The notes under the pieces were generated by a model. It searched no databases and had not been told where the DNA came from. It worked only from the letters and a program-made list of their open reading frames with translations. 64,000 nucleotides of DNA from Haemonchus contortus (lineage: Eukaryota; Nematoda; Chromadorea; Rhabditida; Trichostrongylidae), in NCBI GenBank assembly GCA_000469685.2, contig LS997565.1, positions 18,980,240 through 19,044,239 on the forward strand, read 5' to 3'. Shown here one piece after another: positions 37,201 to 49,432 of the stretch. How positions within the stretch are numbered: the first letter of the stretch is position 1; every line of letters begins with the position of its first letter. The translations under genes were made by a program, and so were the position numbers.

Positions 37201-38574
37201 CCCTAAGAAGTTTCTTTTAATTTTTTTTTGTGTTTATTGCTGCAGTCGGAGGTTTTTTTCTCGTTGGAAGGAATAGTATTCAGTCGTGGTCACATCGAAA
37301 TCAAGTACATCAGCGGCGTCTTCATTGATGATGATGAGAATATTCTTGTTGCTGATGCAAAGGGTCGCTCATTACAGGTGAGGTCGAGCACTAAAAATGT
37401 AAATGATTTATGAAGTGAACTGTTTTTAGCAGCGGGGAGCACCTAACATGCATTGTCTTAATATGTACTATTTCATCGAATTTCTGGTTATGCATTTAAG
37501 TCTTTCATAATGCTATTAACCATAAGCTGCAATTTTGAAGCAGTCTTCTTCGAGAGGAATGATGTCTGTACTACTACTTAAGCTCCATCCTTATTCATGA
37601 CTGCAATATCGAGAATATGCTGTAAATATTTGGCTAGTAGCTTCTGTAGAAATCCACCACCTTTTCTCTGCTGTCGACTGATGTCAAAGGCACAGTTCAC
37701 GATAATTCAATGAGCGGGAACGTCAATGGCTTTCCCGCCTCTCGATCGATGTCACGTCATTACGTCGGACGAGTGTCGAGACAATACACTTTGCGAATAT
37801 TCGCTCTAGGACCCACACACCATCAGCTGGTCGCCGAGTGATGAGGCGGTGTTTTTTTCCTTCTTTTTACTTCTGTTATTCTTTTTGTTGCCGCGACCCC
37901 TTATTCAATTTCCTACTCTTGGAGACTGAAAAGGGTAAGCTACTTCTCCTGTTACCAGGGTTCTTTTTTGTTTACTTATGCTTATAAGTAAATGAATTTT
38001 TGCTTACCATAGTCTGTTATTCGTACCAGGACCCACACGTACGCAGTGAGACACATTGTATTGCTCGTCCCAACGCCCCATTCTTCTTCATTTTTCTGGT
38101 CTTATTCTCGTCCAGCCCCTTTTTTAACGGTTTTTCGAGGCCTTTTTCCACTTTGGAAACACCGATTCACGCAGTTTCTTCACATTCATCCCACTATTTT
38201 CAGCCAAGGCTGCATCGTTTTTTGAGAACCGTTTAAGAGTATGTCTAGGCAATGTTCACAACTAGTACATGTACTCCAATATTCTGAAGTATTGCAGGTG
38301 TTCACCAGTCACGGGATATTTCTGCATTCCATCAAGGTTGTGAGTGGTGGCCTTCCTTACATCAGTCAGTTTTTTTTTTTGAGATGTTCTCATTATTATT
38401 GATGATAGTTTTCAAAGATGAGATTGTGAAATTGTAGGTGGAATTTGGGTCAACCGGAGTGGATTCATCGGAGCTTGTGCTCGTGCCGAAACCAATGGTG
38501 GGCTATATGTCTATCGCATCATTGTGCCACCACAAACGGATTACAAAATTCCATCTTTGCGGTCTAAAACCTGA
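31221..38574 (+). CDS. NHL-repeat beta-propeller protein
   Basis: Exons supported by splice motifs: 31221-31354 (acidic start MSDNVDAPSESGSEAEPD), 31426-31498, about 31551-31718, 31774-31879, 32753-32857, 33568-33706, 35016-35193, 35595-35754, 36942-37032, 37119-about 37205, 37246-37377, 38298-38364 and 38438-38574 (stop TGA). The C-terminal two thirds show NHL-type blades: RPLGVTFDEALEQWIVADTD, LSGLALTPRGNFLILEK, SGVFIDDDENILVADAKGRS, and an end blade GGLYVYRII. NHL propellers bind proteins or RNA in TRIM-NHL regulators, but no RING or B-box was seen; the N-terminus is a polar, probably disordered region. Some joins (31498 to 31551, 32857 to 33568, 35193 to 35595, 37205 to 37246) do not keep phase with the sites chosen, so small exons are missing or misplaced. 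ATG at 31221 is the first plausible start; the gene could begin further upstream. Confidence 0.7.
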
Positions 38575-38599
38575 TGGATTTCATTTTCTGTTTTTGTGG

Positions 38600-41500
38600 T
38601 GTGGTAACTCCGTAGTATATCTTATCTATCTACTCTATTGCTGTGCCTTTTGAATTCCTCAAGCACAACGACTTATCTGTCGTTCATTATTGATGGGAAG
38701 CTATTACTGCTCGAAGCTCTGCTCAATAACGCACAGAAATGAATGAGTCTCCATCAGGGATCCTGTGCGCGTGGCAAACGTCGATGAGTGACCTAGCTGC
38801 TGTACCATGATCACGGTGCGTGCTCTATCAGTACAATACTAGCTGCTGATTAGACTACCTTAGACTCGAATTCAAAGTGTTATGACTCTAGAGGCACAGG
38901 TAGGAATAGCAGTATTTTAGATTAAGCAATAGAAGAGCTGAAGCGCTCGTGCTGAAGATGATAATGTTTAAAGGAAACCCGGAAACCCGAGATTTTGCCC
39001 TCTCCCTCTACTATCTCGACATTTTCAGCTTGAATTAGTTGCATAAGTGAAGTTAGCCCTATGGCCTACTTCGTTTCCCTGCCTGAAGAAGGTCATTTCA
39101 TACAACGACAAGATCTTAATACTTTGTTTCTAAACCAGTTTTGTGTTCGAATTCATGAGTTTCAGCCTTCCGAAGCTAGTCTCAAAATTTGCTAGCCCTT
39201 TGAGCCTTGTACCACCACTACTCGCTTTGCCCTTTATGTGAATTTCTCAAGTCAGTGAGCTGTCAGTATTAAGCCATGCTATGCTACGGAGTTTCGTGGC
39301 ATACAGGGTGTTGTGGCCCATTTTTTCAGCGAATTTCCCCGAGAATGGATCACCTGGTGGTAAAGATCGGCTGGCGTAAGCGTATTAGGACTCGATTGAA
39401 CCCTGGGCTCCGCATTATGCCAAGTTTTCCTCAAGCATTTCGAACTTTGTTGCGATTACCATGAAAATTCCGAAGGTACTCCCAGAAATTGTCCTAAGAA
39501 ATCTACTCGGCGTTAGTTGTTCTCATGGCGTATTATTGAGCATCCATTGCAACCCTTGAGCAGAAGTTTTCCTAGTTGAATGACAGTCTACAGGTATGCA
39601 TATAAGTCACTTATAATAGTTCCTAATATCTATGTTTTGTCTGTTTTGCCTGTTTATGTTTTCGTTTGAGATTTCTCATCGCGTCTCATTGCTAGTGTAG
39701 AATGAACAGCTAGTTCATTTTTTTTTCGTTGAAGTTAATATGTTGTGCAAGTAATGGTTAGGAATAGTACAGTTGTTCTAAAAAGCTTAACGATGGCATG
39801 ACTCCTAATTTTCGGGTCTTTTACTTTTGAAACCACGCAATTATTACATTCTCGACAAGCTGGATAGAAATGTGCTTCGATTTTTTTGTTTCTGTTTTTT
39901 TTTTTTGGTGTTGTTAATGCTTTATTTTGAGATTTTTATTGCCTTGCATTGCTAATATAGAAGACACAGCATGTTTCGATCTTTCTGTTATTTTAATTCA
40001 TTTGCTTGAAGCTAGCTTATTATTGTAGTAGTATTTCAATGATTACAAATAGTACTGTTGTTATGAAGAAAACTTTGATAATAATACAACTGCATTGAAT
40101 CACGGGTAATTTGCCCTGTACTTTCAAAAACCAAATGTTGTTGGTAATGTTGATATCTTGGCAACCCTCAAGAAGAATGCATGGACCGCTTACTTATAAG
40201 TACTTATAAGTATGCTGGCAGGATTGAAAGGGATTAGTGCGTTGGGTAAGCTTGAAATTACAATTAGAAGGGATCTTCAGTCGCCTCATGGATGACTCTC
40301 ACCCTCCACTTCTCGGTTTGGCCCTGCGAACTTCATATCGCTTGCCTTATGCTTTATCACGCACTCTTGTGTGAATGACCTATGGAAGCACTATCAAGAC
40401 AGAGTTCGATATAGCATTACTCCTTATAGTTCAATATTTACTTCAATTTTTGGACTAGGCAGAAGGCAGTGAGCGTAAAACGCGCTTTTCTGGCTATTCA
40501 TTGTGAATGACTGATCCATTTGAGTTCTCTTCGCGTGTTATTCGTTGAAAGTACAACAGAACCTCCATTACTTACTTTCGCGGAGTCCCGAGAATACTTA
40601 GCTAGTCAGCTGGTAACGATTTTAGCCATTCTTATTTTGGACTCTTTTTACATTTTTCTAGTATTACCTCGAACTAATGGTTCTGAGGTTGAATGTAGTT
40701 CTACCCATATTTCATAATTTTCAATGCCCTTTTTTGATGAAGGGAAGTTTCGGAGGGAGCCCAAAGGCTGCTCTCAGACTTCAACGACGCAACCGACGGT
40801 CGCCCGTGCGTGCGACCGACTGACGGCGGCGGTAGCCACTTGCTGACAACACTGGACGCCGATGGATCACGTGCTAGTGTTGTCAACAAGTAGCTAGCGC
40901 TGCCGTCGATCAGATGCACGCACAGACGGTCGTCGGCCGCGACCGTCTGTGCGTGCATCCGACGGACGGCGGCCGCGTCATTGAAGTCTGATAGCAGTGA
41001 AAAACCAGATTGACTCGCACTTCTTCCGCTGAAGAGGGCTGCATCAAACCGCTTCGCTCTCTGGTGCCTCGCTACGAGAACAGAACCTGAGATTTCCTTC
41101 AAGCGTTTCAGTTAGTAATTCCAGAAAGATATTCGCAGCACGTGCACATCCCAGGGTTAACGGACTAGATTTCTTGTGATTGTCTTGTGTAGTTTCATTG
41201 CTATTTGGAGATTAGCAATAAATGGTAGGGAATGGCAGGAGTTAAGAAGCATTGCCTTTAACAGTGCTCAAAAAGTGGCGAATGCAGTTCAGTGGGGAGC
41301 AGCGAGTGGTTCACGATTGCACTTCACTGATTTATTTGTTCCGTTTATGTGGGAACGTCTTACAATAAAGTCCTGCATGCCTTTTCAAAATGCATTCATT
41401 ACAATCAATTTTTTGTTGACTCGCTGCATTTTCGACAACTTCATCCCACTTTCCCTTGATATTGACAGCGTCAGATAGAGTCAAGATGCTGTGGGACGAA

Positions 41501-41612
41501 GTTGCTTTTCTTGAAGTCTTTTATACAAATTGTTTGGCAGGACTTAGTTGTTGAAAAATTTGAGCACAATTTCCAGAAGGTCATGTACGAATAGGATGGG
41601 AACAGCATCATC
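38600..41612. other. Intergenic stretch between NHL gene and glycosyltransferase gene
   Basis: No recognised gene. It contains palindromic repeat family P copy 3 (40766-40998) and otherwise AT-rich DNA with T-runs near 39715 and 39895. The promoter of the downstream gene should lie at its right end, but no clear TATA box or trans-splice site was fixed. Confidence 0.55.
40766..40998. repeat. GC-rich palindromic repeat family P, copy 3, with nested hairpin
   Basis: Ends GGCTGCTCTCAGACTTCAAC and the near reverse complement TTGAAGTCTGATAGCAG. The centre has TGACAACACT and GTGTTGTCAACA flanking a CACGTG-like core, then TAGCGCTGCC. It is longer than the other copies because of a nested perfect hairpin (about 40913-40960) with 20-bp arms starting GATGCACGCACAGACGG. 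Confidence 0.8.
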
Positions 41613-44600
41613 ATGCGGCTTTATCGTCGAGCTGTTCTTGCCATGGTTGCATTATGCTCCCTCTTCTTTGTTGGGAATTTGACTTTCTTCAGGAAAGACG
41701 CTTCTAATGAGCGTGGTAAGACTATTAGTTTCTTTTTTTTTACTTATTTTTGTTTCTAGTTTGCTACTGTCCCACAAAAGCAGCCGAGTGAACTTTTTTC
41801 AATTCTGTAGTTTTAGAGAAAACTAACTCCGCTGCTGCTTCGTCTTCCGAGGTTCATGAAACAAAGGGACCTTCAGCCGTGCATGATGGTATGCTGCGCT
41901 TTTGACCGTCCTTATACTTTTCATTGGCCACTGGACAAAAGTGAAAGGCGTCGGCGCCGACTGATATCATGAAGTCGATGGCTCGGGGATCATTGTTGTA
42001 TTGTATAAACTTTTCACAGGGCGCTAAAGCATGTCTAGTGTGGTGCGCTATTTTTCATATATTAACTGATTACAGCTGTGCTGGATCGCTTATTAGATTG
42101 CGTTGACTACGGCAATACTTCCTCTAAGGCGTTTTCATGTTTCTTCTCAATTTCTTACTCTTAATTTCGTGATTGCGTTTGATTCCCGCTCTTCAATTAG
42201 CTTCTTAATATTATAATAATGACTGGAACAAAGCACAAAATGTATTCTATGTAAAGAGGAATTGAGCAGGCATGCTGAAGCGTCTTAAAAATGAATTCCG
42301 GATCCCTTTTTCACTCCGGATTTCACTCCTGAAACTGGAGCCTTTCATTATAGCAACAGTCTGTGCATTTTAGACAGTTGTTCCTACGATCCGTCGTGCT
42401 CTCCTCCTCGAATTCTCTTCCGTTTACACGCAGAAACAGCGAATTCTCCTCCTTTTGCTTGCCTAAATGATATAAGGTATGTTTGTTTCTTCAGGTTTTT
42501 GTTCCTTTTATCATTTGCACTTCAAGGTTCTTTGATGGGCAACACCTCAAGAAAGGTCTCAACCTTGTTTCTTTGAACGGTTCTACGGGGGATGTCGAGT
42601 TATCTGCTTCGTTCGACGTGGCAGCTTCAGATGGCGAGCTGATTAGTTGGTTAAGGTTGTTCCCTTGCTTTCCTATGTTCCATTGTGAGGAAATTGAACC
42701 TTATATGTATTAGTATGGTCTAGGTCGCTGCCACCTTCTTCACTTATCGTGGGAGTTTCTTTCGGAGATGTTGCCGAACGGGTTTCAGCAGACGCTCGTG
42801 CGGCATTGGCATCATTTGGTGCGGTGAAAGTTGCTGACTGGAGAGGATCGTCTTCGTACGCTATACTCGGACAACATGGTTTACAGCAACATGCCTATGA
42901 AGTTGTAAGTTGGTGAAGTAGTTGCCTAGATTTGTTTTTAGCTTTCTTCTATAATTTCAGGAGTAATCTCTGATCCTTTTTGATATGTGACTTTATTAAA
43001 TGAAAAGATGAATTGTCATCTCTCTTTTGGTAATATCACCGATGAATTTGTCGCTTGTTGATTAGATCAGGTCAAGCAAAATGTTTTCATCGTTTGGCAC
43101 TTTGTGCATTTTCTGCCGCTCTGTTAAAGTGCTCTTCTTCAAGTAGCTATGGAAGCCGTATGTCTTTTTTGCAAGGAAAGGCTAGTCCGTTCATTCCTTC
43201 ATCGAAATCTATGAAATCGTCACATCTTCACATTGGTTTTGTCAGTATCTGTTTGACTATATCCAAAAACCTTCTAAGAGCAGATGCTTGGTTTTGCCAA
43301 GTCGATAATGTTGCAATCATTCACCAGCCAGTGTTTCCTTGTGGCCGCTTGAAACATTTCGCAGCGAAATCGGGCTGGTGGTTAGATGGAATTCCGCGAA
43401 AAGACTTCTTCCTTCTACTTAATTTTTTACGAAAGCAACTTATTTGCTACAGAAATTGAATTGTTTGGTATCGCTCTCCTTTATTTCGACTCCAAACTGT
43501 TCTCTAGTCTACCCTTCTCCCTGCTTTGCTGCTGCTTCCATGGAGTTGCACTTGATACAACCGCATTTTGCCTTCCGATTCTGCAGTTTTTTTCTCTACT
43601 ACTTGTTCATTTTGGCTGCTCTTTACCTAGATGATTTATGCCACCTCCTTCAAAACAAAAATGTGTTCCATTAGGACAAGACTTGCAGAAATGTGGTTTT
43701 GCCACTTATATGCAAGTTTTTCAGTTTGAGCATCCCAAATCTTCTCGGAACTTTTAGAAATCCCCGCCATGTGTATCCGGAAAGAGGTGCGGTCAAATTT
43801 ACCTAAACCTTGGGACAAGCTAGTACTGCGAGGAACCTAGGCTTATTTTACACCTTTCAGGAACCTATCCAAAACGTCGCATTCGCATGCCAGAAAAGTC
43901 ACAAAGGCTATCCCATCTAAATTGACTGTTGTACAGCTACATAAGGAACTTTCAGGTGGTTCCACAGTCATTTGGACATGCTGTACATGCAATTGAAGGC
44001 TGTTTCGATGTGCCCCTTGGAGATGTTCGTACTATAAATATGACGCAAGAGCTGTCAGATATACAGAGGTTGGTAGTAGTGCAGAATTAGATCAGTTTAT
44101 TCTTTACGTGTCTTGGACCGTTCTTCATTTAATATCTTGAACTCGTTCGGAAGGAATCACTCATGAGCAAAATAGTCACATGGTAAAAGTTTTTAGCATA
44201 TGTTGTTTTGTCATAGAAGTCACGCAGGGGGATAACGTAAAATTGTTTCTGCCCTTTCGATGTGATGGGCAGATAGATTGCAAGATGGTAAGTCCTATTC
44301 TATCCTATTATTGATGCGCTGTTTGGGTGGAAAATGGTAGTAACACTGTTTCATTGGTGTATAGTGGCATCGTTGCAATCGTGAGGTTTTGTTGCATCGT
44401 GTTGGCGCTCCCTTATTCAGTTTTTTGGCTGGTTTTAATCGAAGAGTACTTACCTAAAGTAACGATGAAACATTGCTGAACACAAACATTTTAACTGCGC
44501 GTTATAAAACGTAGGGTTTTTGAATTGTTTTTTCTTCTAGGGTTTTTGAATTGTTTTTTCTTCTGCTTCTTAAATTTTTGCAAGAATTGAGCAGATTCTA

Positions 44601-47600
44601 CGAATAATAAGTGTCCTCAAGATGACCAGATATTTTGCATTCTCAAACTCTTGTTAAAGCGGTCAAAGGAAGCATGGAATTCAGATAATCCAACGTGCCT
44701 TGAATCAAGGCAGTGTTGAGTACATAGCACCATACGTATTACGTAAGCACCGTGTTTTGCAATGGTTGTTTATATTGCTGTTTTGAGGATCGATCCCGAA
44801 AAAATGGCAGCTCTCGGTGGAAGCTTCAGAAATACTGACCAAAATGTGAAACTCGGCAAAGAATGGAAGTGGTGTGGGATGACCACTCCTTGTGGCCCAG
44901 GTAAGCACTTGACCACATCGTCTACTTGGAGCGGCGACTTTCATTTGTGTACTATTTGTGAAAAAGGCTGTGATACACTCGTCATTTCAGATGAGATTTC
45001 TATGCATTTCTTCACTGGTGAGCACAAAGACGATTTCCCGCGTTTATGTGTGGGTGGGCGCATGGTTTTCGACCACGACTTGAACGGTGCCGGACGCGGT
45101 CTGAATCTTGTATCCATCGAGCCAAAAACTGGTCGCGTATCATCCGTTGCGCATTTCGATACTTACCAAGACGGTATGTTGTAGAGTTGCTCAGTGTTAG
45201 AGAAAAAGTAGATAGAACAGACTTGTGCACTGTCTAAGACAGGTAGATTTTCTACGCTCTTGACCTTTTGCTCAAATATTCGTGTCTGGTTCACATATGC
45301 CACCATGGTTGGAGGTAAAAAAATAGAAAAAAGTCCGCTTTCACCTGTAGCCGTGGATTAGAAGTATAGACCCATGCTTGTGCTAAGAGAGACCGTTTCA
45401 ATACAATTTGTACAGAACCATGCCTAGCCAAAATGATCTAATTAATCAGTGATAGAACCAGAACGATTAGCGGTTGTGTGCTGGATCCTTTCCTTCTTTG
45501 CTCATTATGCAAAACTGGGATCTGATTAGCTTATAATTAACCATCAGAGGGGGTGTTTTGCGAGCCTTTGCCTTAGCTCATTACTAATTGTAAGATGGCA
45601 GAGTTAAAATCTCACAAAATTCGATTTGGCCTTCTGGACTCGAATTCTAACGAAATTGAAGTTGGCGTAATGAGGAAGTGACACTAAAAGAAATGAGGAA
45701 ATACCTTTCAGAATCATCGGCTCTCGAGGAATGGTTGGAAAACGTCCCACTGGGAGAAGTTATGGCCGTCGTGAGCTTTGACGAAGCATCTAACATGTAA
45801 ACTTTAATGACTGAATTTTTCCCACTAGAAATTTCTGTTTAATTCCAATGTTTTCAGGCTGTCAGATATGGCAAAAAGAATTTTCTATGAAATGGGATCG
45901 AGCATGATCCATCGTCTCAAGTTTCGGGCTTCGTGGTAAGTAGGTGTATTGCCGTTCATGTCAGTTACTGAGATAAAACTTTCAAAGGTACTTCATTGGT
46001 CATAAAGGATTAGCAGCGTATAGTCCTTTCGAAGATCTGAATATCCCATCTGGCAATAGCTGGGCGAAACCGATCAAGACTTCACTATGTCTCCCGAAAA
46101 AACGTAAGTTGTCAAAAACAGTTTTCTGAAGCTTCCAAAATTGAAGGGAAAGTTTCGGGACAAGACTGGAAATCATGGGGTCATGGATCACAGTTGGTCT
46201 TAACTATGTTGAGAGCTATTTTCAGTCTTGGAGTTACATTCTACACTACCCTTTTAAGTACTTTGATACTCACCCGATTTCAAACTATTGAAACTATAGG
46301 AAAGATCATGGCAGTGCATTCTGATGTAAAGTTCTGAAACTTGTTTCAGTTGATACCTGGCGTGGTCGATCTTCGAACAGGAAAGGAGGTGAGGCGTCTA
46401 CACGTCCTCTTAATCTTCCTCGCCGTCATTTCTGCCTCAAACATGACCGACACGGAGAATTCTGCAGCGGTACGTTTTGTTACAGTACACAGGTGAAGAT
46501 ATTAATATAGACGATATTTATGCTTAAATGTCACGATTACAGAAAGTCGCATTGATGACCTCATCAGTCCAAAAGCGTTGTCAGACCGTGACCGTATCGG
46601 GGATCCTGTATTCAATATGCCCATTGTAGTTGCAGCTGGTATTTTGCTGATAGTCATGTAAAAAGCTTCACTGCTATATGCCTTTTTCTAAATTTCTCTT
46701 TTAGGATTGTCAACTGATTCATTGCGTATATGTCTGGAATCGTTGATGGAACAGGAGGGGTTGAATACGCAAATGATAATTGTTGTGTATGACAAGGTTT
46801 GGAAGACTAAACAAGTATTGACTGCTCATTCCTGGAACTATGCGATGAATTTAGGAATATCCAGAGAATGCTGACCTTTCTTCGCTTTTTCATGTGAAAT
46901 CTTTGCCAGTGAATGCATCAGATGGCTATAATTGTTAGTATTTAACAGTACTTCCCCCCATCTCTGATTCGAATAACTCCGATTCGAATGATTGACTATT
47001 GCAGCTCTGATACTGTCGGCTCTTTCTGCCGCGTTCGCTGTTTTCCCATCGGCAACATCCGTAGCTGTCATTGAAGAGGATATCCGGCTGTCGCCTGATT
47101 GGCTGTTCTACCTCTCTCAAACATTGCCTGTGCTCTTGGCTGATAATTCGATTGATGTTGTGCAAACTTTCAATCCGAGTGGTAGTTTCCGATTACTTTC
47201 TTCAACTAATTACTATAATCGAGCTTCTATGATATGAATTCTTACATTTCAGGGTTTATGGACACGAGTGGAGACCCGTCGCAAGTATATAGGATTGAAT
47301 TCCAGCCTCCGTTGTATTCATATGTAATTACGAGAAAAAAATATGAACAAGAAATCAAGTATAATTCTGGTATATCGTTTCTTAACTTCTGGTTTTACCT
47401 AATTAATCAAGTATTAGAAAAAGTTTCATATTGTATGCTCCAATTAGTTTGCTATCAATAGAGTGTTGCTCGAAACCTGGACAGTGGTTGATGTCGTCGT
47501 CGTCCTCGCTTGTACCCGATGTGTCCCGCATTTTTGTCTCTCATTCTAGCTTGGGTGATCCCAAGTGGTCTAATGCCCTATTTGTGAGACCAAGGAGTGT

Positions 47601-49191
47601 GAGGTATGGCTATTCTTCATGCATACATTAGGTCATCTTTCTATTACGTATTCAGCCGTGAAAACACGATTCTGAATCGCGATTACCAATCCGAGGAAGC
47701 ATACGACAATTCACTAGCATCGCAAATAGTTGCAGCACCGAGACTATCGTTAAGTGCTGTTGAATGTGGTGCGTGGAAGCGGCAGATCGCTGACGTTATT
47801 TCTCCATCCAACAGGTTCGTAATTAGCTATCTCTTACTGAGAAGGTACATAGTTTATAAACCTTCGCGAATTAAAAAGTAGTTGTTCTCACTGGCCGCTA
47901 AACCCAAACTTTTACTCACCGATTGCACGCCACTTTTCTCGTTGTGAAATAGAACGACTGTTATGGCTTCTGAAGAACTTCATAGGAAGAGATGACTCAC
48001 CTCTTTGCAAATACTGTATCTACCTACTTACATTAATATTCCCCTAAATTTGACTGCATGATATTCCCCTAAATCTCACTGTGTATACCCACTTGACAAA
48101 CTATCTCTGGACTGCGTGGTTCGGAGTGTACTGTCGTGGTCGCTTTCTCAAAAGAAGGGGTTCGTGCAGGGACAATATAAAATGTTGGGACAATGATTAC
48201 TCGTGTTCGTGAGTGTGGGTGTACTTTATAATCAGCCTGAGAAAGATGAAAGAGACGCTAGATGAAATTGAGCACGCGATGAAGTAACCGACAGCGAGTT
48301 CCTATTCATTTGCTTATTCGTTCACGTAATGTCCATCGTTTGTTTCATGAAGGAATCCTCTTCGATTTTAAATTGTACATGCTGAGTTGGTCTCATTAAC
48401 ACATGAGATTTAGTACTTCCGTGGTCATCACAAGTGGATCTGAATTCAGCGATGTGGCTTTGCGAGCTCTTTTGTCTCGTTGTTTCGGGCTATACCTCGA
48501 TCAGCATTTCGCAACGGGAGTTTATAAACAGATAATCAGGTTTGTCCTCCACAGTGCCATGTTTGTAAGTCGATATTCTCATCAACACAGTTCACGGTAA
48601 TTTTGATGGATCGACTGTTAGGCAAATAATGGAAATGATGGTTTAGAATAGTGCAGGCGTGGAAAAGAAAACGCGAAAATTGACCTATTTGGAGAATTTT
48701 AAGGTTTCGAAAAGGTGGTCAAATAAGGGTTCAGCCCTGGACGAGCTGTGAAAAGGTGTGTGACACTGCGCACAGCTGGCTACACTGAGCTGGGGCTTGG
48801 TGCGAATTGTTTAACCTCTACAGCTTTTACAACTCTTAAGAACTCGTAAGCCTTGGATGTGTACGTCGACCATTATTACCCCCTATTCAGGCCGTTTTAC
48901 GACAAAACAGCGTCCCTTGTGCTATCCTTCAAGGTTATAGGTTCATCCCTTCAGGGTCACACGTTCATCACTGGGAGAGATCTCAGAAAACATTTTTATC
49001 GGGAACTGTGGCTTCAAACGATTCTCAGTTCCCTAGATAACGCGAATTCTATACGGGTAGCACTTTATATTCTGGATTTTTTCAGATTCGTTTCCAGTTC
49101 CGTCCATGTTTTCATTGTACCAGAAGTGGTGCTTACAACGAGCGGTTCTTCGTTTTTCAAAGCTACAACAAACAATTCTCTTATTGCATAA
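41613..49191 (+). CDS. Type II membrane glycosyltransferase: two ILEI/FAM3 domains plus GT13 (POMGNT1-like)
   Basis: Twenty-one exons join in frame with GT/AG sites: 41613-41715, 41811-41888, 42434-42476, 42527-42655, 42724-42904, 43956-44068, 44788-44900, 44991-45173, 45712-45796, 45858-45935, 45988-46103, 46350-46469, 46543-46638, 46705-46796, 46855-46933, 47005-47181, 47253-47369, 47462-47603, 47656-47814, 48414-48539, 48891-49191; about 876 codons. Residues 1-26 are a short basic tail (MRLYRR) and one membrane segment, so Golgi type II topology is expected. ILEI domain 1 spans about 70-210 (GLNLVSLNGSTGDV; SSLIVGVSFGDVAERVS), domain 2 about 250-410 (GRGLNLVSIEPKTGRV; GEVMAVVSFDEAS). GT13 follows from about 470: PIVVAAGLSTDSLRICLESL, then AVIEEDIRLSPDWLFYLSQ with the acidic metal-binding EED, then LVPDVSR. 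Vertebrate POMGNT1, from general knowledge near 660 residues, has a single ILEI domain. The last exon after FYDKTASL is the least certain part; it may be spliced further. Confidence 0.87.
44512..44563. repeat. Tandem duplication, 26 bp x 2
   Basis: The unit TAGGGTTTTTGAATTG plus a T-rich tail is repeated twice exactly, inside the intron before exon 7 of the glycosyltransferase gene. Confidence 0.85.
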
Positions 49192-49432
49192 TTTAGGGAG
49201 TTTTTTCCATGGAACATTCAGTTTGTTTACTTATGATCATGTGACCGGGTTTGTTTACTTATTGTACAAGTTACTTATAACTTCTTATTGCACTTGCCTT
49301 GAAACTCGTTCAGGTCGAGTTATTTGATCTTTAAGGTCTGCATAGTTGTTGATTTAATACAAACTTGATAAACATTTTATTAAAAATATGTGAAGCTTCC
49401 AACTTTTGCTATGAGTATGACATTGCGCACTG

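Noticed and set aside
43055..43459. 134-codon open frame
   Set aside because: Lies inside an intron of the glycosyltransferase gene between exons that join in phase; no domain recognised.
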